Assembly: GCA_017640725.1 (NCBI GenBank) | Contig: JAEPQB010000002.1 | Location: 62,001-126,000, forward strand | Length of the DNA stretch: 64,000 bases | From: Kordiimonadaceae bacterium | GTDB lineage: Bacteria; Pseudomonadota; Alphaproteobacteria; Sphingomonadales; Kordiimonadaceae | Direction: 5' to 3' | Shown here: one piece after another, positions 1-9,291 of the stretch | How positions within the stretch are numbered: the stretch's first letter is position 1 | Layout of the letters: every line of letters starts with the position of its first letter | Position numbers and translations under genes: made by a program | Notes under the pieces: generated by a model | Seen by the model: the letters and a program-made list of their open reading frames with translations, nothing else | Database searches by the model: none | Told to the model about the DNA's origin: nothing

Positions 1-724
1 GCATAATAGCGCGTTCAATCACTTTGATCTGGCGCTTTTTTGCGAGATCAATGACAGTGCGGCGGGTAATACCATCCAGGAAACAGTCCGGCGTTGGCGT
101 GTGCAATTCACCATCTTTCACAAAGAAAATGTTTGCACCCGTGGCTTCCGCAACCTGACCACGATAGTCATACATCAGGGCGTCATCAAAGCCTTTGCTT
201 TCTGCCGCGTGCTTAGACATCGTGCAGATCATATACAGGCCTGAGGCTTTTGCGTCGGTTGGAGCCGTATCAGGTGCTGGCCGGCGCCAATCTGAGATAT
301 CCAGACGCAAACCGCGCAGTTTAGATTCTGGCGAGAAATATGACGGCCATTCCCACACGGCAATTGCGGCATGAATTGTATTTTGCTGAGCGGACACACC
401 CATCATCTCGCTGCCACGCCAAACGACGGGACGACAATAGGCGTCAATGAACCCGTTTTTCTCCAAAAGTTCATTACATGCGTTGTTGATGTCGTCTTTG
501 GTGAAGGGAATTTCATAGCCCAGGATTTTGGCGGACTTGAAAAGTCTGTCTGTATGTTCTTCCAGCTTAAAAATCTTGCCGTTATAGGCCCGCTGTCCTT
601 CAAATGCGGCACCGCCATAATGAATGGCATGTGTCAGCACATGAACATTGCTTTCGCGCCAAGGCAGGTATTCACCATCCATCCATATCCAGCCGTCCCG
701 GTCGTCATAAGGCAACGCCGCCAT
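1..724 (-). CDS. ilvE: Branched-chain amino acid aminotransferase, 3' end outside window
   Basis: This class IV PLP aminotransferase interconverts leucine, isoleucine and valine with their 2-oxo acids in the cytoplasm. The 241 visible residues begin MAALPYDDRDGWIWMDGEY and include the family stretch HAMHYGGAAFEGQRAY. The probable PLP lysine lies in DAKASGLYM, and EATGANIFFVKDGELHTP is the typical cofactor-side motif. E. coli IlvE is about 309 residues, so roughly 60 C-terminal residues lie beyond the left edge. The start ATG is at 724-722. The gene diverges from the MarR-type regulator at 885, which makes that regulator a possible controller, although nothing shows this directly. Confidence 0.93.
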   Translation of the reverse strand, partial: MAALPYDDRDGWIWMDGEYLPWRESNVHVLTHAIHYGGAAFEGQRAYNGKIFKLEEHTDRLFKSAKILGYEIPFTKDDINNACNELLEKNGFIDAYCRPVVWRGSEMMGVSAQQNTIHAAIAVWEWPSYFSPESKLRGLRLDISDWRRPAPDTAPTDAKASGLYMICTMSKHAAESKGFDDALMYDYRGQVAEATGANIFFVKDGELHTPTPDCFLDGITRRTVIDLAKKRQIKVIERAIM

Positions 725-884
725 GATCTGTCTCCAAACTGTGTGACCTTCGCCTGTCAGCCCTTTGTCCCTCAGGTGACAGCGGAGTTATTTTGCTTGA
801 TCTTCGTATCAGCGCACCCGTATTGTGTCAACAAAGCTGCCATAAATATGCGCCCTTTTTGGGCTGAAAAATAGTTGAACTTGA
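725..884. promoter_or_regulatory. Divergent intergenic region, ilvE / marR
   Basis: This 160-base gap separates two divergent start codons, so it should hold promoters for both. I see no clear inverted repeat of the kind a MarR dimer would bind. The short AT-rich stretch near 840-880 is the likeliest promoter core for the rightward gene. This is inferred from gene layout, not from a recognised motif. Confidence 0.35.
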
Positions 885-1373
885 ATGCAAAGAAAACTCC
901 CACAGTCGAACCTCTATCTGCGTGAAGAAGAACTGCGTCGGGGAATCGAGCTTTTGTATTTTGCTTACCGAGATTTTACCCGGGATCCCGATGCGATTTT
1001 AGCAGAGTCGGGTTTTGGCCGCGCCCATCATCGTGTTTTATACTTTGTCGGGAGAAATCCGGGCACAACTGTATCAGGACTGCTTGGCCTGTTGAGGATC
1101 ACGAAACAGAGTCTGTCTCGCGTATTGGGACAGTTGGTTGAGGAAGGCTTCATTACCCAGGAAACTGGTTCTGAAGACCGCAGACAACGGCTTTTGAAAT
1201 TGACCGAAAAAGGCCAGGCCTTTGAAAAACAGTTGTTCGAAACTCAGCGGAACCGGGTAGCAGAAGCCTACAAAAAAGCCGGCCCCGAGGCCGTATCTGG
1301 CTTTTGGGAAGTTCTGTTAAATGTTGTCGACGAAGAAGATCGCGGCAATGTTCTCTCACAAATTGAAAAATAG
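885..1373 (+). CDS. MarR-family transcriptional regulator
   Basis: This 162-residue protein has the size and layout of a MarR winged-helix repressor. The central part reads LAESGFGRAHHRVLYFVGRNPGTTV, then the recognition-helix segment LLRITKQSLSRVLGQLVEEG, then the wing SEDRRQRLLKLTEKGQ, all typical of the family. MarR proteins act as dimers and usually release DNA on binding small aromatic ligands or on oxidation; the ligand here cannot be told. The ATG at 885 follows a short AT-rich leader. It is divergent from ilvE and may start a rightward unit with the PAS, methyltransferase and MazG-like genes. Confidence 0.9.
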   Translation: MQRKLPQSNLYLREEELRRGIELLYFAYRDFTRDPDAILAESGFGRAHHRVLYFVGRNPGTTVSGLLGLLRITKQSLSRVLGQLVEEGFITQETGSEDRRQRLLKLTEKGQAFEKQLFETQRNRVAEAYKKAGPEAVSGFWEVLLNVVDEEDRGNVLSQIEK

Positions 1374-1449
1374 TTGAAAACAGTCCATGCTGCGGCCCGG
1401 GGGTTGTGTGGCAGGCTTTGCACTTGCCGCAGGTAAAGGGTCGTAAACC

Positions 1450-2007
1450 TTGCAGCAGACGGAAAACTTTGAAGACTTTCTGAGTTCGTGGAAAGCATTG
1501 CCTCGCAAAAATCACCCGCATTTACCGTCAATTTCAGATTGCAATCCCGTCAGCTTGGGGGCGCTGTTGCCGCAGTGCGCGATTTTCCACTATGCGGGCA
1601 AACACCAACTCGTTTTGCAGTTTGCCGGCACCGAGATGGAACGCCTTTCCGGCCTCTCGGCTACGGGTGCAAACTATTATGATTTGATAGCCGAAGATTT
1701 CAAACCACTGATGAACCACTATCATAAGACCCTGTTTAGCGTGCCGTGTGGTGCCTACATTGGGGACGTCATCACCACGCGGTCCGGCGCCACATACCTG
1801 TTTGAAACCATGCAATTTCCAGTCTGCGATGACCGGGGCAACCCGTGCTATTTGCTGGCGTATGGCTTTGGCAGACGTCCAACCGGTGACTTGGGCGGTC
1901 GTGACGTGAACGACAGGACCGGGCAACATATTCGCGACCTGCATTATATGGAGATGGGCGCCGGCGCACCCAGCAGTTGTATAATCAATTTTGAGGTTCG
2001 TCCTTGA
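1450..2007 (+). CDS. PAS_5-family protein (first of two)
   Basis: This 185-residue soluble protein matches the alphaproteobacterial PAS_5 pattern: an N-terminal FLSSWKALPRKNHPHLPSISD, a central YDLIAEDFKPLMNHYHKTLFSVPCGAYIGDVITTRSG and a strand TMQFPVCDDRGNPCYLLAYG. Such proteins are single PAS-like sensor folds of unknown ligand. The start is taken as TTG at 1450 because an in-frame TAA lies just upstream at 1444-1446 and no ATG occurs until deep inside the domain; AAAGGG at about 1435 can serve as ribosome binding site. Its stop overlaps the next gene's start by 4 bases, so the two are translationally coupled. A paralogue lies at 53298-54017. Confidence 0.8.
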   Translation: MQQTENFEDFLSSWKALPRKNHPHLPSISDCNPVSLGALLPQCAIFHYAGKHQLVLQFAGTEMERLSGLSATGANYYDLIAEDFKPLMNHYHKTLFSVPCGAYIGDVITTRSGATYLFETMQFPVCDDRGNPCYLLAYGFGRRPTGDLGGRDVNDRTGQHIRDLHYMEMGAGAPSSCIINFEVRP

Positions 2008-2765
2008 ACGACCACAAAAATGCAAATGTTCAATCTTTTGGTCAGAAGTCGGCTGGTTATGCCAACCACCGACCAACCTACCCCGATGAGTTATTCACCT
2101 GGATCGTTAGCCATTGCCGGGAAAGAAAGCATGCGTGGGACTGCGCAACAGGAAATGGTCAGGCGGCAATTTCAATCGCCAGGCATTTCAATCATGTGGA
2201 TGCCACGGACTTGAGCGCCGAACAGGTCGCTGAAGGATTTTCCGCCAGCAACATTACCTACCGGGCAGCCGCCGCAGAAGAAAGCGGATTCGCCGATAGC
2301 AGGTTTGACCTCATCACGGTGGCACAAGCGGTGCACTGGTTTGACTATAAGAAGTTTTGGCCGGAGGTTCGCCGCGTAGCAAAAAAGGACGCTTTCTTCT
2401 GTGCCTGGGGCTATGGGTTTGTTGAAGGTGAGCCTGAAATTTCCACTCAGTTAATCGCTCCGGCAATGGAGTTGTTTGATCCTTTTTGGGCCCGTGGCAA
2501 TCGCATCATCATGGATGGTTACAATAGCCAAGACCTCGAGTTTCCGTTCGACAGAATTGATGCGCCCGAGTTTGCGATTGAGGTGACCTGGACAGTTACA
2601 CAATTGTTGGATTTCTTCCGCACATGGTCTGCTTATAAGCTAATGCAGGGCACCCCTGCCGGGCGAGAACTAGAATTGCTGTTTGATGAGGCTGAAACCA
2701 AGTTCGACAAAATTCCGTTGCCGTTTCGAATGCCGATTTGTGTAGCTGCTGCAGTCATCTCATAG
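2004..2765 (+). CDS. Class I SAM-dependent methyltransferase
   Basis: This 253-residue cytosolic methyltransferase has motif I WDCATGNGQAAISIARHF, an acidic motif II (VDATDLSAEQV) and motif IV SRFDLITVAQAVHWFD. The HWFD segment resembles the UbiE/Tmt-like methyltransferase_11 group. The substrate is unknown. The chosen start is TTG at 2004, which overlaps the stop codon of the PAS gene by 4 bases; no good upstream alternative is visible. Coupling to a PAS sensor and a MazG-like enzyme suggests a small co-transcribed set, but no pathway is obvious. Confidence 0.82.
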   Translation: MNDHKNANVQSFGQKSAGYANHRPTYPDELFTWIVSHCRERKHAWDCATGNGQAAISIARHFNHVDATDLSAEQVAEGFSASNITYRAAAAEESGFADSRFDLITVAQAVHWFDYKKFWPEVRRVAKKDAFFCAWGYGFVEGEPEISTQLIAPAMELFDPFWARGNRIIMDGYNSQDLEFPFDRIDAPEFAIEVTWTVTQLLDFFRTWSAYKLMQGTPAGRELELLFDEAETKFDKIPLPFRMPICVAAAVIS

Positions 2766-2775
2766 GAGATTTACC

Positions 2776-3081
2776 ATGCCTTCCCATGAAACCCAGCGCA
2801 CCGTATGCGAGTGGGCCGAAACCACATTTGGCCCGGTAACACATCCGTCCGTGCTTCTGGACCGTGCCATGATCGAAATGGGAGAACTGCGTGACGCCGT
2901 AAAGGACGGTGATACCAAAGAGGCAGGCAAAGAAACCGCCGATGTCGTAATCCTGCTGTATCGCTTGATGGAAACGCTGGATTTGGATCTGCAGTCAGAG
3001 GTGACGTCAAAAATGGCAGAGAACCGCTCCCGAAAATGGCGCGCCAAGGGCGACGGCACGGGCAGTCACATCCCCAAGTAA
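2776..3081 (+). CDS. MazG-like nucleotide pyrophosphohydrolase
   Basis: This 101-residue all-helical protein carries the MazG/dUTPase-superfamily metal motif: E-x-x-E in EMGELRDAVKDGD, followed by E-x-x-D in KETADVVILLYRLM. Members hydrolyse (d)NTPs to NMP plus pyrophosphate, often cleaning damaged nucleotides; the preferred base is not readable from sequence. A good AGGAG lies 8 bases before the ATG. It is last in the rightward run and ends 70 bases from the convergent petC stop, with a shared hairpin between. Confidence 0.8.
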   Translation: MPSHETQRTVCEWAETTFGPVTHPSVLLDRAMIEMGELRDAVKDGDTKEAGKETADVVILLYRLMETLDLDLQSEVTSKMAENRSRKWRAKGDGTGSHIPK

Positions 3082-3104
3082 AAAAAGCCACCCCCAAGCA
3101 AAAA

Positions 3105-3127
3105 AGCCCCCGGTGTTACCGAGGGCT
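3105..3127 (-). terminator. Rho-independent terminator of petABC
   Basis: The hairpin AGCCC-C-CGGT / ACCG-A-GGGCT has a three-base loop and one mismatch. Read on the minus strand it is followed by a run of T (A tract 3100-3104 on the plus strand). It lies just past the petC stop. The plus-strand side has no comparable T run, so it serves the pet operon best, though it may also slow the convergent mazG-like transcript. Confidence 0.85.
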
Positions 3128-3151
3128 TCTTATGCATCTTTTGTCGAAAGC

Positions 3152-3940
3152 TTAGTCTTCGTAGAAGTTTTTGCCTTCTTTGACCGGCTTCCAAATAATC
3201 TTCATTGAGAGATACAGAAGGATCGTCAAGAGGCCCAGGAAGATCAGAACCTTGATACCCATCTGGTGGCGCTTCTGAAGCGAAGGCTCAGCAACATACA
3301 TAAGGAACTGAACCAGATCTTTGGCCATCTGTTCCTTGGTTGCCGGTGTACCATCTTCATACTCAACCGCTTCATCAAAAAGCGGCTCAGCCATCGCGAT
3401 CTGGCTGCCCTTGAAGTAAGGGTTGTAGTTCATGCCAGCACCCAAGTTGAAGTCAGCCGGAGCGTCTTCATAACCCATCAGCAGACTAAACACATAGTTG
3501 GCGCCATCGTGACGGGCCTTAACCATCAGCGACAAGTCAGGTGGCAATGCACCAGCATTCGCCGCGCGTGCCGCGTTGTCGTTCGGGAACGGGCTTGGGA
3601 ACGGGTCTTTTGGCTCAGCCCTGCGGGTGGTTGGATCGCCATAATCATCCACGTCGCCTTCAACTTCATACTCAGCAGCAAAAGCTTTGATCATGGCTTC
3701 ATCGTATCCGATATCCGAAAGGTTGCGGAAACGGAAATACTTTACACCGTGACAGCTTGAACAAACCTGCTTGTAAACCTGCCAGCCGCGCTGTGCAGAG
3801 GCCATGTCAAACTTGCCAAGTGGGCCATTGAAAGACCAGTCAACCTGCATCGGGTGCTTGCCAGCATCCGCAGCGCTTACGCCAGTAACAGCGGCGGCAC
3901 CAAGCGTCAGGGCAATTGCGATATTTTTCACAAATTTCAT
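3152..3940 (-). CDS. petC: Cytochrome c1 of the bc1 complex
   Basis: Cytochrome c1 passes electrons from the Rieske protein to soluble or membrane cytochrome c on the periplasmic side of complex III. The 262 residues begin with a signal peptide ending near VSAADA, then the haem c motif CSSCH at residues 60-64. Family blocks ALPPDLSLMVKARH and NPYFKGSQIAMAEPL follow; the latter contains the expected axial Met region. A single C-terminal membrane helix (about 225-248, IKVLIFLGLLTILLYLSMKI) anchors it. It is third in the operon, 11 bases after petB. Confidence 0.96.
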   Translation of the reverse strand: MKFVKNIAIALTLGAAAVTGVSAADAGKHPMQVDWSFNGPLGKFDMASAQRGWQVYKQVCSSCHGVKYFRFRNLSDIGYDEAMIKAFAAEYEVEGDVDDYGDPTTRRAEPKDPFPSPFPNDNAARAANAGALPPDLSLMVKARHDGANYVFSLLMGYEDAPADFNLGAGMNYNPYFKGSQIAMAEPLFDEAVEYEDGTPATKEQMAKDLVQFLMYVAEPSLQKRHQMGIKVLIFLGLLTILLYLSMKIIWKPVKEGKNFYED

Positions 3941-3951
3941 TATTCTACCCC

Positions 3952-5223
3952 TTATTCCGCAGGCTTCAGCACTGGGTTGGAGATGCTTTCCGGCAACGGA
4001 AGCGGTTTTTCTTTGCGGCTAAGCACCGGCAAAATCACAAGGAAGTATGCGAAATAATAGAGGGTCGCAAACTTACCATAGAGCGGAATGTTGCCCTCTG
4101 GCTTCTGGGCACCCAGCCACGTCAGAATGAACATGTCGATCACCAGGAAGGCGAAGAACCATTTGAACATCGGGCGGAAGTTACCAGAACGAACCTTGGA
4201 GGTATCAAGCCATGGCAACGCAAGCCACACGAGGATGGATGCGAACATCGCAAGCACACCAAGCAGTTTTGCCTGAACAAAAACGATCTCTGTTCCCGGG
4301 ATACCGATTGGGAAGTCAATCGCCCGCAGGATCGCATAGAACGGCAGGAAGTACCACTCAGGCACGATGCTGGCTGGTGTTACCAACGGATCAGCCGGGA
4401 TATAGTTATCCGGGTGACCAAGCGCGTTTGGCATGTAAAAGATGAACATGGCAAAGATGAAGAAGAATACGCCAGCACCAAAAGCATCCTTCACCGTGTA
4501 GAACGGGTGGAACGGGATTTGGTCAGCGCTTGACTTCACGTCAATGCCCAGCGGGTTACCACTGTCAGAAATCTTCTTGGCCCAAAGGTGAAGAATCACA
4601 ACACCTGCAATCACAAACGGCAGCAGATAGTGCAAGCTGAAGAAGCGGTTCAGAGTTGGGTTATCAACCGAGAAGCCACCCCAAAGGAGCTGCACAATGC
4701 TTTCACCAACAAGCGGTACCGCAGAAAACAGGCCAGTGATCACGGTCGCACCCCAGAAAGACATCTGGCCCCAAGGCAGAACGTAGCCCATGAAGGCGGT
4801 TGCCATCATCAGCAGGAAGATCACAACGCCCAGCATCCACAAAACTTCGCGGGGTGCTTTGTAAGAACCAAAGTAAAGCCCGCGGAAAATGTGAATATAG
4901 ACTGCGATAAAGAAGAAGCTCGCGCCGTTGGCGTGCATATAGCGAATGAGCCAACCGTAATTCACATCGCGCATGATGCGTTCAACGCTATCGAATGCGA
5001 TGCCAGTGTTGGCGGCATAGTGCATAGCCAGGACCACACCACTGATAATCTGAATTACCAGCATGAGGCCTGCAAGCGACCCGAAGTTCCAAAAGTAATT
5101 GAGGTTACGCGGTGTCGGCGTATCGGGGCCGACAACGTTGTTGATAAGCGAAATGATTGGCAGACGTTCCTCTAACCAACCCATAGCTTTATTTTCAGGC
5201 TTTGCAGCTTTCCATTCAGCCAT
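3952..5223 (-). CDS. petB: Cytochrome b of the bc1 complex
   Basis: This 423-residue multi-helix protein holds the two b haems and both quinone sites of complex III. Visible landmarks are the N-terminal [20 protein letters not shown], the haem-ligand helices with AMHYAANT and [21 protein letters not shown], and the Qo motif [15 protein letters not shown] (the PEWY loop). Its length suits a bacterial cytochrome b of eight helices. It lies between petA and petC with 11-base spacers on both sides, the usual F-B-C gene order. Confidence 0.97.
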   Translation of the reverse strand: MAEWKAAKPENKAMGWLEERLPIISLINNVVGPDTPTPRNLNYFWNFGSLAGLMLVIQIISGVVLAMHYAANTGIAFDSVERIMRDVNYGWLIRYMHANGASFFFIAVYIHIFRGLYFGSYKAPREVLWMLGVVIFLLMMATAFMGYVLPWGQMSFWGATVITGLFSAVPLVGESIVQLLWGGFSVDNPTLNRFFSLHYLLPFVIAGVVILHLWAKKISDSGNPLGIDVKSSADQIPFHPFYTVKDAFGAGVFFFIFAMFIFYMPNALGHPDNYIPADPLVTPASIVPEWYFLPFYAILRAIDFPIGIPGTEIVFVQAKLLGVLAMFASILVWLALPWLDTSKVRSGNFRPMFKWFFAFLVIDMFILTWLGAQKPEGNIPLYGKFATLYYFAYFLVILPVLSRKEKPLPLPESISNPVLKPAE

Positions 5224-5234
5224 TGTCTGTCCCC

Positions 5235-5789
5235 TTACCCGATTTTCAGTGTCGTATCAGACAGGAAGTCGTACAAAGGCACTTCCAGGTTAGTTGGCGC
5301 CGGTCCCTTACGGATACGACCAGACGTGTCATAGTGCGAACCATGGCACGGGCAGAACCATCCACCATACTCGCCGCGGTCATCGCCAGACTTGGTACCA
5401 AGCGGCACACAACCCAGGTGAGTACAAACACCCATCACCACGAGCCATTCTTCTTTGCCTTCAACAACCCGTTCTGCGTCCACCTGCTGGTCGATCAGAT
5501 CTGTTGGCTCAACAGCTTGTGCTGCCGCCACTTCTTCTGCGGTCCGGTGGCGAATAAACACGGGCTTCCCGCGCCACTTCACAACGATTGCGGAACCAAC
5601 ATCAATTTGGCTGATGTCAACTTCGATGGCTGCAACCGCCAGTGTATCGGCCGCCGGGTTCATTTGGTCGATGAACGGCCACAAAGCAGCCGCAGCGCCA
5701 ATTCCGGCACCAACAGTAGCGCCAACATGGATCATGTCGCGACGAGTGACCCCGTCTTCTTCATGGTGGGTATTTTCAAGTGTGCTCAT
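5235..5789 (-). CDS. petA: Rieske iron-sulfur subunit of the bc1 complex
   Basis: The 184-residue Rieske protein carries the mobile [2Fe-2S] cluster that takes electrons from ubiquinol at the Qo site. The N terminus has a Tat-type twin arginine ([14 protein letters not shown]) followed by one membrane helix that stays as anchor. Cluster box I is CTHLGC (C122, H124, with C127 for the disulfide) and box II is CPCHGS (C146, H149, with C148). It is first in the leftward operon; the 286 bases upstream, shared with divergent trmL, should hold the promoter. Confidence 0.97.
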   Translation of the reverse strand: MSTLENTHHEEDGVTRRDMIHVGATVGAGIGAAAALWPFIDQMNPAADTLAVAAIEVDISQIDVGSAIVVKWRGKPVFIRHRTAEEVAAAQAVEPTDLIDQQVDAERVVEGKEEWLVVMGVCTHLGCVPLGTKSGDDRGEYGGWFCPCHGSHYDTSGRIRKGPAPTNLEVPLYDFLSDTTLKIG

Positions 5790-6075
5790 TTAAAGTTCCC
5801 TGACAGGAATGATATTAAAGGCCCGTTCGCCAACTGGCGCGGACCCTATTCTATCCAACCCTTTTAAAATAGGACCGCGTCACAGAGACGCAGCAACTCA
5901 ATCAAAAGGGTCCGAGACAGCCCCTTAAACCACCTCGGCAATTCGGAATTGGTTTAGTCGCCCAAGGCCCAAGAGGCAAGCGTTTATACGGGGAAAAATG
6001 GAAAAAATTGGTAAATATCGTCCTTTCAAAGATGCGACATTGATTAACACGTACTTCGGCAGTAGGTTCCGCGCC
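5790..6075. promoter_or_regulatory. Divergent region petA / trmL
   Basis: This is the longest gap in the window (286 bases). It lies between two divergent starts, so it must contain the pet promoter and that of trmL-hemF. An imperfect dyad made of CCTATT and AATAGG (about 5848-5873) is the only symmetry I noticed. I cannot assign it to a known regulator. Open reading of trmL extends upstream to 5998, but the conserved protein begins at 6076. Confidence 0.35.
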
Positions 6076-6534
6076 ATGCAACTTGCCCTTTTTCAACCTG
6101 ATCAACCCCCAAACACCGGCACGCTTTTGCGCCTCGGTGCTTGCATGAATATGCCGGTCCATGTGATCGAGCCGTGCGGGTTTCCGTTTTCGCCGAAGGC
6201 TGTCAAACGATACGCCATGGACTATGCTGACCATGTTGATCTACATCACCACCTTGACTGGCAAGCCTTTGAGGCATGGCGCGCTGACAATAGCTCCCGC
6301 CTTGTTTTGTTAACCACCCAAACAACTGTGTCTTTCACGAAATTCGAGTTCGAACCCTCGGACATTTTGATGGTGGGCAGTGAATCGTCCGGGGCACCGA
6401 AATTTGTTCATGAAACAGCCGATGCACGCGTGACAATCCCGATGAACCCGGCTGTGCGGTCTTTAAACGTCGCTGTCGCCGCTGCGATGGTGATGGGCGA
6501 AGCACTTCGGCAAACCAATCAGTATCCAGCTTAG
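6076..6534 (+). CDS. trmL: tRNA (cytidine(34)-2'-O)-methyltransferase
   Basis: TrmL is a SPOUT (knotted) SAM methyltransferase that adds a 2'-O-methyl group at the wobble base of certain tRNA-Leu species. The protein starts MQLALFQPDQPPNTGTLLRL, the family's usual first strand and NTG motif. The knot region has ILMVGSESSGAPKFVHE and IPMNPAVRSLNVAVAAAMV (motif 3). The ATG at 6076 gives 152 residues, close to the usual 150-160; the longer in-frame extension back to 5998 has no family similarity. It sits 9 bases before hemF, probably in one transcript. Confidence 0.92.
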   Translation: MQLALFQPDQPPNTGTLLRLGACMNMPVHVIEPCGFPFSPKAVKRYAMDYADHVDLHHHLDWQAFEAWRADNSSRLVLLTTQTTVSFTKFEFEPSDILMVGSESSGAPKFVHETADARVTIPMNPAVRSLNVAVAAAMVMGEALRQTNQYPA

Positions 6535-6543
6535 AGACAGACA

Positions 6544-7425
6544 ATGACTGAAAACGCCACTGAAATTGAGATTCGGAAAAAAGACGCAGCGTCATGGTTC
6601 CAGTCACTGCGCGACCAGATATGTGCAAGTTTCGAATCTATCGAAGACGATAATGCCGGACCGCTCGCTGACCGCAACCCTGGTCGCTTTGAACGCAAAA
6701 GCTGGGAACGAACCAATCAGTCCGATGGTGCACCTGGTGGCGGTGGCGTAATGTCCATCATGCGTGGCGGTCGCGTATTTGAAAAAGTGGGCGTGAATAT
6801 CTCGACCGTTTTCGGCACATTCAGCGATGAGTTTGCCAAAAACATCCCGGGTGCGGCGGAAGATCCACGCTTTTTTGCCACAGGTATTTCACTGGTCGCC
6901 CATATGAACAGCCCGCGCGTGCCGGCTGTGCACATGAATACCCGCTTCATCGTTACCACTAAAAGCTGGTTTGGTGGCGGCGCAGACCTGAATGCACCCT
7001 TGCCAAATTCGGACGACACCGCAGATTTTCATGCCGCTCTAAAAGCCTGCTGTGACAAGCATGGTGACGACTATTATGAGCGCTACAAAAAATGGTGTGA
7101 TGAATATTTTTACATTCCCCACCGCAACAAAGCGCGCGGGGAAGGTGGCATCTTTTACGATCAACTGACTACTGGCGACTGGAACGGTGATTTTGCTTTC
7201 ACACAAGATGTGGGCCGCACCTTCAACGAGATTTACCCGGCCCTGGTACGGCGTCATATGAATGAAGCCTGGAGCGAAGAAGAACGCGAAGCACAACTTG
7301 TTTATCGCGGCCACTATGCCGAATTTAATCTGGCCTACGACAGAGGCACAACTTTCGGGCTCAAAACCGGCGGCAACGTTGAAGCTATTCTGATGTCCCT
7401 GCCCCCGATGGCGAAATGGCCGTAA
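6544..7425 (+). CDS. hemF: Oxygen-dependent coproporphyrinogen III oxidase
   Basis: HemF carries out the aerobic oxidative decarboxylation of coproporphyrinogen III to protoporphyrinogen IX in haem synthesis. The 293-residue protein shows the family blocks [59 protein letters not shown] and the C-terminal [19 protein letters not shown]. No key block is missing. It follows trmL closely, across from the haem-bearing bc1 complex, a setting that fits respiratory haem supply. Confidence 0.97.
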   Translation: MTENATEIEIRKKDAASWFQSLRDQICASFESIEDDNAGPLADRNPGRFERKSWERTNQSDGAPGGGGVMSIMRGGRVFEKVGVNISTVFGTFSDEFAKNIPGAAEDPRFFATGISLVAHMNSPRVPAVHMNTRFIVTTKSWFGGGADLNAPLPNSDDTADFHAALKACCDKHGDDYYERYKKWCDEYFYIPHRNKARGEGGIFYDQLTTGDWNGDFAFTQDVGRTFNEIYPALVRRHMNEAWSEEEREAQLVYRGHYAEFNLAYDRGTTFGLKTGGNVEAILMSLPPMAKWP

Positions 7426-7526
7426 GCAAGTCTTCGTAACATTGGCGTGAATCCCTATTGGATTGCCGCACAATAGTCTTATTTGGATGGCTGACTACCG
7501 CTGTCCAACACCTGTTAGGAAGAACC

Positions 7527-8096
7527 ATGATTGCATTTTCTAGAACCATGATGATGGCATTGCTCGCTTTAGTTATTGCCATTCCCGCTGCTGCCGACAA
7601 AAACGACAAAAAGCGCGCCAAGATTCTGGATATGCGCGAAGAAGTGCTCGAGCGGCTATATGACGACCGGCCTGAAACACGGCTGGAGATCAAGAACTCT
7701 GTTGGGTATGCGGTGTTTTCCAACGTCGGTGTGAACGTGATCTTCGTCTCTGGCGGTGGCGGCAAAGGCATAGCCAAAAACCAGATTACCGGTGAAGAAA
7801 CTTATATGCGCATGGGCACATTTGGTGTCGGCCTGGGGCTTGGTATCAAAGACTTCCGCGCAGTTTTTGTTTTTCACGATCAGAAGGCCTTTGATGATTT
7901 TGTCGAAAAAGGCTGGGATTTCTCGGGCGAAGCTGACGCTGCTGCCAACTCGGAAGAAAAAGGCGGCGAGCTTTCTGGCGCAACAACGCTCAGCAGCAAA
8001 GTGAATGTTTACCAGTACAATAAGGCTGGCATTGCGCTGCAGGCCACCCTCCGCGGCACAAAATACTGGCAAGACAAGAAACTGAACGCAGAGTAG
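7527..8096 (+). CDS. Exported Ysc84/SYLF-domain protein
   Basis: This 189-residue protein has an N-terminal signal sequence (MIAFSRTMMMALLALVIAIP, cut near AAA-DKND) and a SYLF/Ysc84 domain. Typical parts are SVGYAVFSNVGVNVIFVSGGGGKGIA, ETYMRMGTFGVGLGLGIKDFRAVFVF and YQYNKAGIALQATLRGTKYW. SYLF domains bind phosphoinositides in eukaryotes; in bacteria the role is unclear, probably envelope-related. The ATG at 7527 with AGGAAG before it was preferred over the upstream extension from 7458, because the signal peptide begins there. Confidence 0.82.
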   Translation: MIAFSRTMMMALLALVIAIPAAADKNDKKRAKILDMREEVLERLYDDRPETRLEIKNSVGYAVFSNVGVNVIFVSGGGGKGIAKNQITGEETYMRMGTFGVGLGLGIKDFRAVFVFHDQKAFDDFVEKGWDFSGEADAAANSEEKGGELSGATTLSSKVNVYQYNKAGIALQATLRGTKYWQDKKLNAE

Positions 8097-8103
8097 AAAT
8101 GAT

Positions 8104-9291
8104 TTAGGACCCTGGTCCGACCAGGGCCATTAAACTGTTTCTGGTCATTTTGAAATCGCTATCAATCCACGTTTGTTCGAGTATCTTTAAACGCTTACCC
8201 AACTCAGGGGTTGGGTCTATCCCAGCACTCATCAGGTCCGCGCCCGAAACTGGAAATATAGGCGATTCCCAGCTATTTACCTCATACAGGAATTTGCTTC
8301 GCTGATCTCCTGCAAAACTCGCTAATGCATCTTCAACAGCTTTTTCGCCTAGTCTGTAAATCTTGGGCCTGATGGATGTATCAGTGTCCAAATTTTGGCC
8401 TGCCTCGCGTACATCGGATATGAAGTGCTGTTGTTTCTTGGAGAGCCGAAACGCTTTTCCAATTTCCTTCGCACCATGTTTGGCATAGCAGTTAGCCAGT
8501 CTGGTCTCAGCGGCGGAAAAGCAGTCATTATTCATCTCGGTTGCAACGAGGCGGTTGAGGTTAATCAAATCGGGGGGCGCGTCTCCCACGTGTGGCAACA
8601 CCCGGATCGCCTGCATTTCCCTCAAAAATTTGCGCGGATCCGGAATGGCCAGCAATTTCAACAATTCGTCCCGCACTCGTTCGCGCGATAGGTTCTTTGC
8701 GTCGGCTGCCCTAAGACTGCAAGCGGCCAATCCTTCTGTGTCTAAAGAAGCGCCGAAACGAGCAGAAAACCTGAAGAATCTGAAGATTCGAAGTGCGTCT
8801 TCCTTAATACGGTCTACCGCACTACCGATGAACCTTACCCGTCGGTTTTTGAGATCTTCTAGACCGCCAAATGGGTCAAAAATTTTGCCATCAGCTGTGG
8901 CATACAACGCATTGATGGTGAAATCCCTGCGACGCGCGTCCTCATGCCAATCTTCGGTGAAGGCGACCGTCGCGTGACGGCCATCGGTCGATACATCCCT
9001 TCGCAAGCTGGTAACTTCAAAACTTTGATTATCCAGGATCACTGTCACAGTGCCATGAGCCAATCCCGTTGGGACCACTTTTGCACCCACCGCCTCCAGC
9101 AACTCAGTTGTTCGCATTGGTTCGTGCGTGGTTGCGAGGTCAATATCGGCAACGTCCCGCCCAAGCAAACTGTCTCTTACGCAGCCCCCGACAAAACGCA
9201 CACAATTGTCACCCAGCGCGGTGAATATTTTCTTGGATGCAGATGATTGAAACCAATCGGGATGCCAACCGGCTGGCGGGTCAAGAAGCAC
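8104..9291 (-). CDS. cca: CCA tRNA nucleotidyltransferase / poly(A) polymerase family
   Basis: The protein belongs to the class II nucleotidyltransferases that add or repair the CCA end of tRNA. It shows the head-domain motif RFVGGCVRDSLLGRDVADIDLATT (the two catalytic aspartates in DID), SLRRDVSTDGRHA, the EDWHEDARRRDFTINALYA block and EDALRIFRFFRFSARFG. I place the start at GTG 9291, preceded by AGGAGAACCCG. The frame is open further upstream, but that part overlaps the DUF6111 gene and carries no family signal. This gives about 395 residues and an 11-base overlap. An 8-base perfect dyad sits at the very 3' end (8110-8126). Confidence 0.92.
   Translation of the reverse strand: MLLDPPAGWHPDWFQSSASKKIFTALGDNCVRFVGGCVRDSLLGRDVADIDLATTHEPMRTTELLEAVGAKVVPTGLAHGTVTVILDNQSFEVTSLRRDVSTDGRHATVAFTEDWHEDARRRDFTINALYATADGKIFDPFGGLEDLKNRRVRFIGSAVDRIKEDALRIFRFFRFSARFGASLDTEGLAACSLRAADAKNLSRERVRDELLKLLAIPDPRKFLREMQAIRVLPHVGDAPPDLINLNRLVATEMNNDCFSAAETRLANCYAKHGAKEIGKAFRLSKKQQHFISDVREAGQNLDTDTSIRPKIYRLGEKAVEDALASFAGDQRSKFLYEVNSWESPIFPVSGADLMSAGIDPTPELGKRLKILEQTWIDSDFKMTRNSLMALVGPGS

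Noticed and set aside
3266-4533. Plus-strand open frames across petC and petB
   Set aside because: They are antisense to unmistakable cytochrome genes.
5998-6075. Upstream extension of trmL
   Set aside because: The 26 extra residues match nothing in the family; MQLALFQPDQPPNTG is the normal start.
8110-8126. Perfect 8-base dyad at the end of cca as a terminator
   Set aside because: It overlaps the last codons, and no T run follows on the minus strand.
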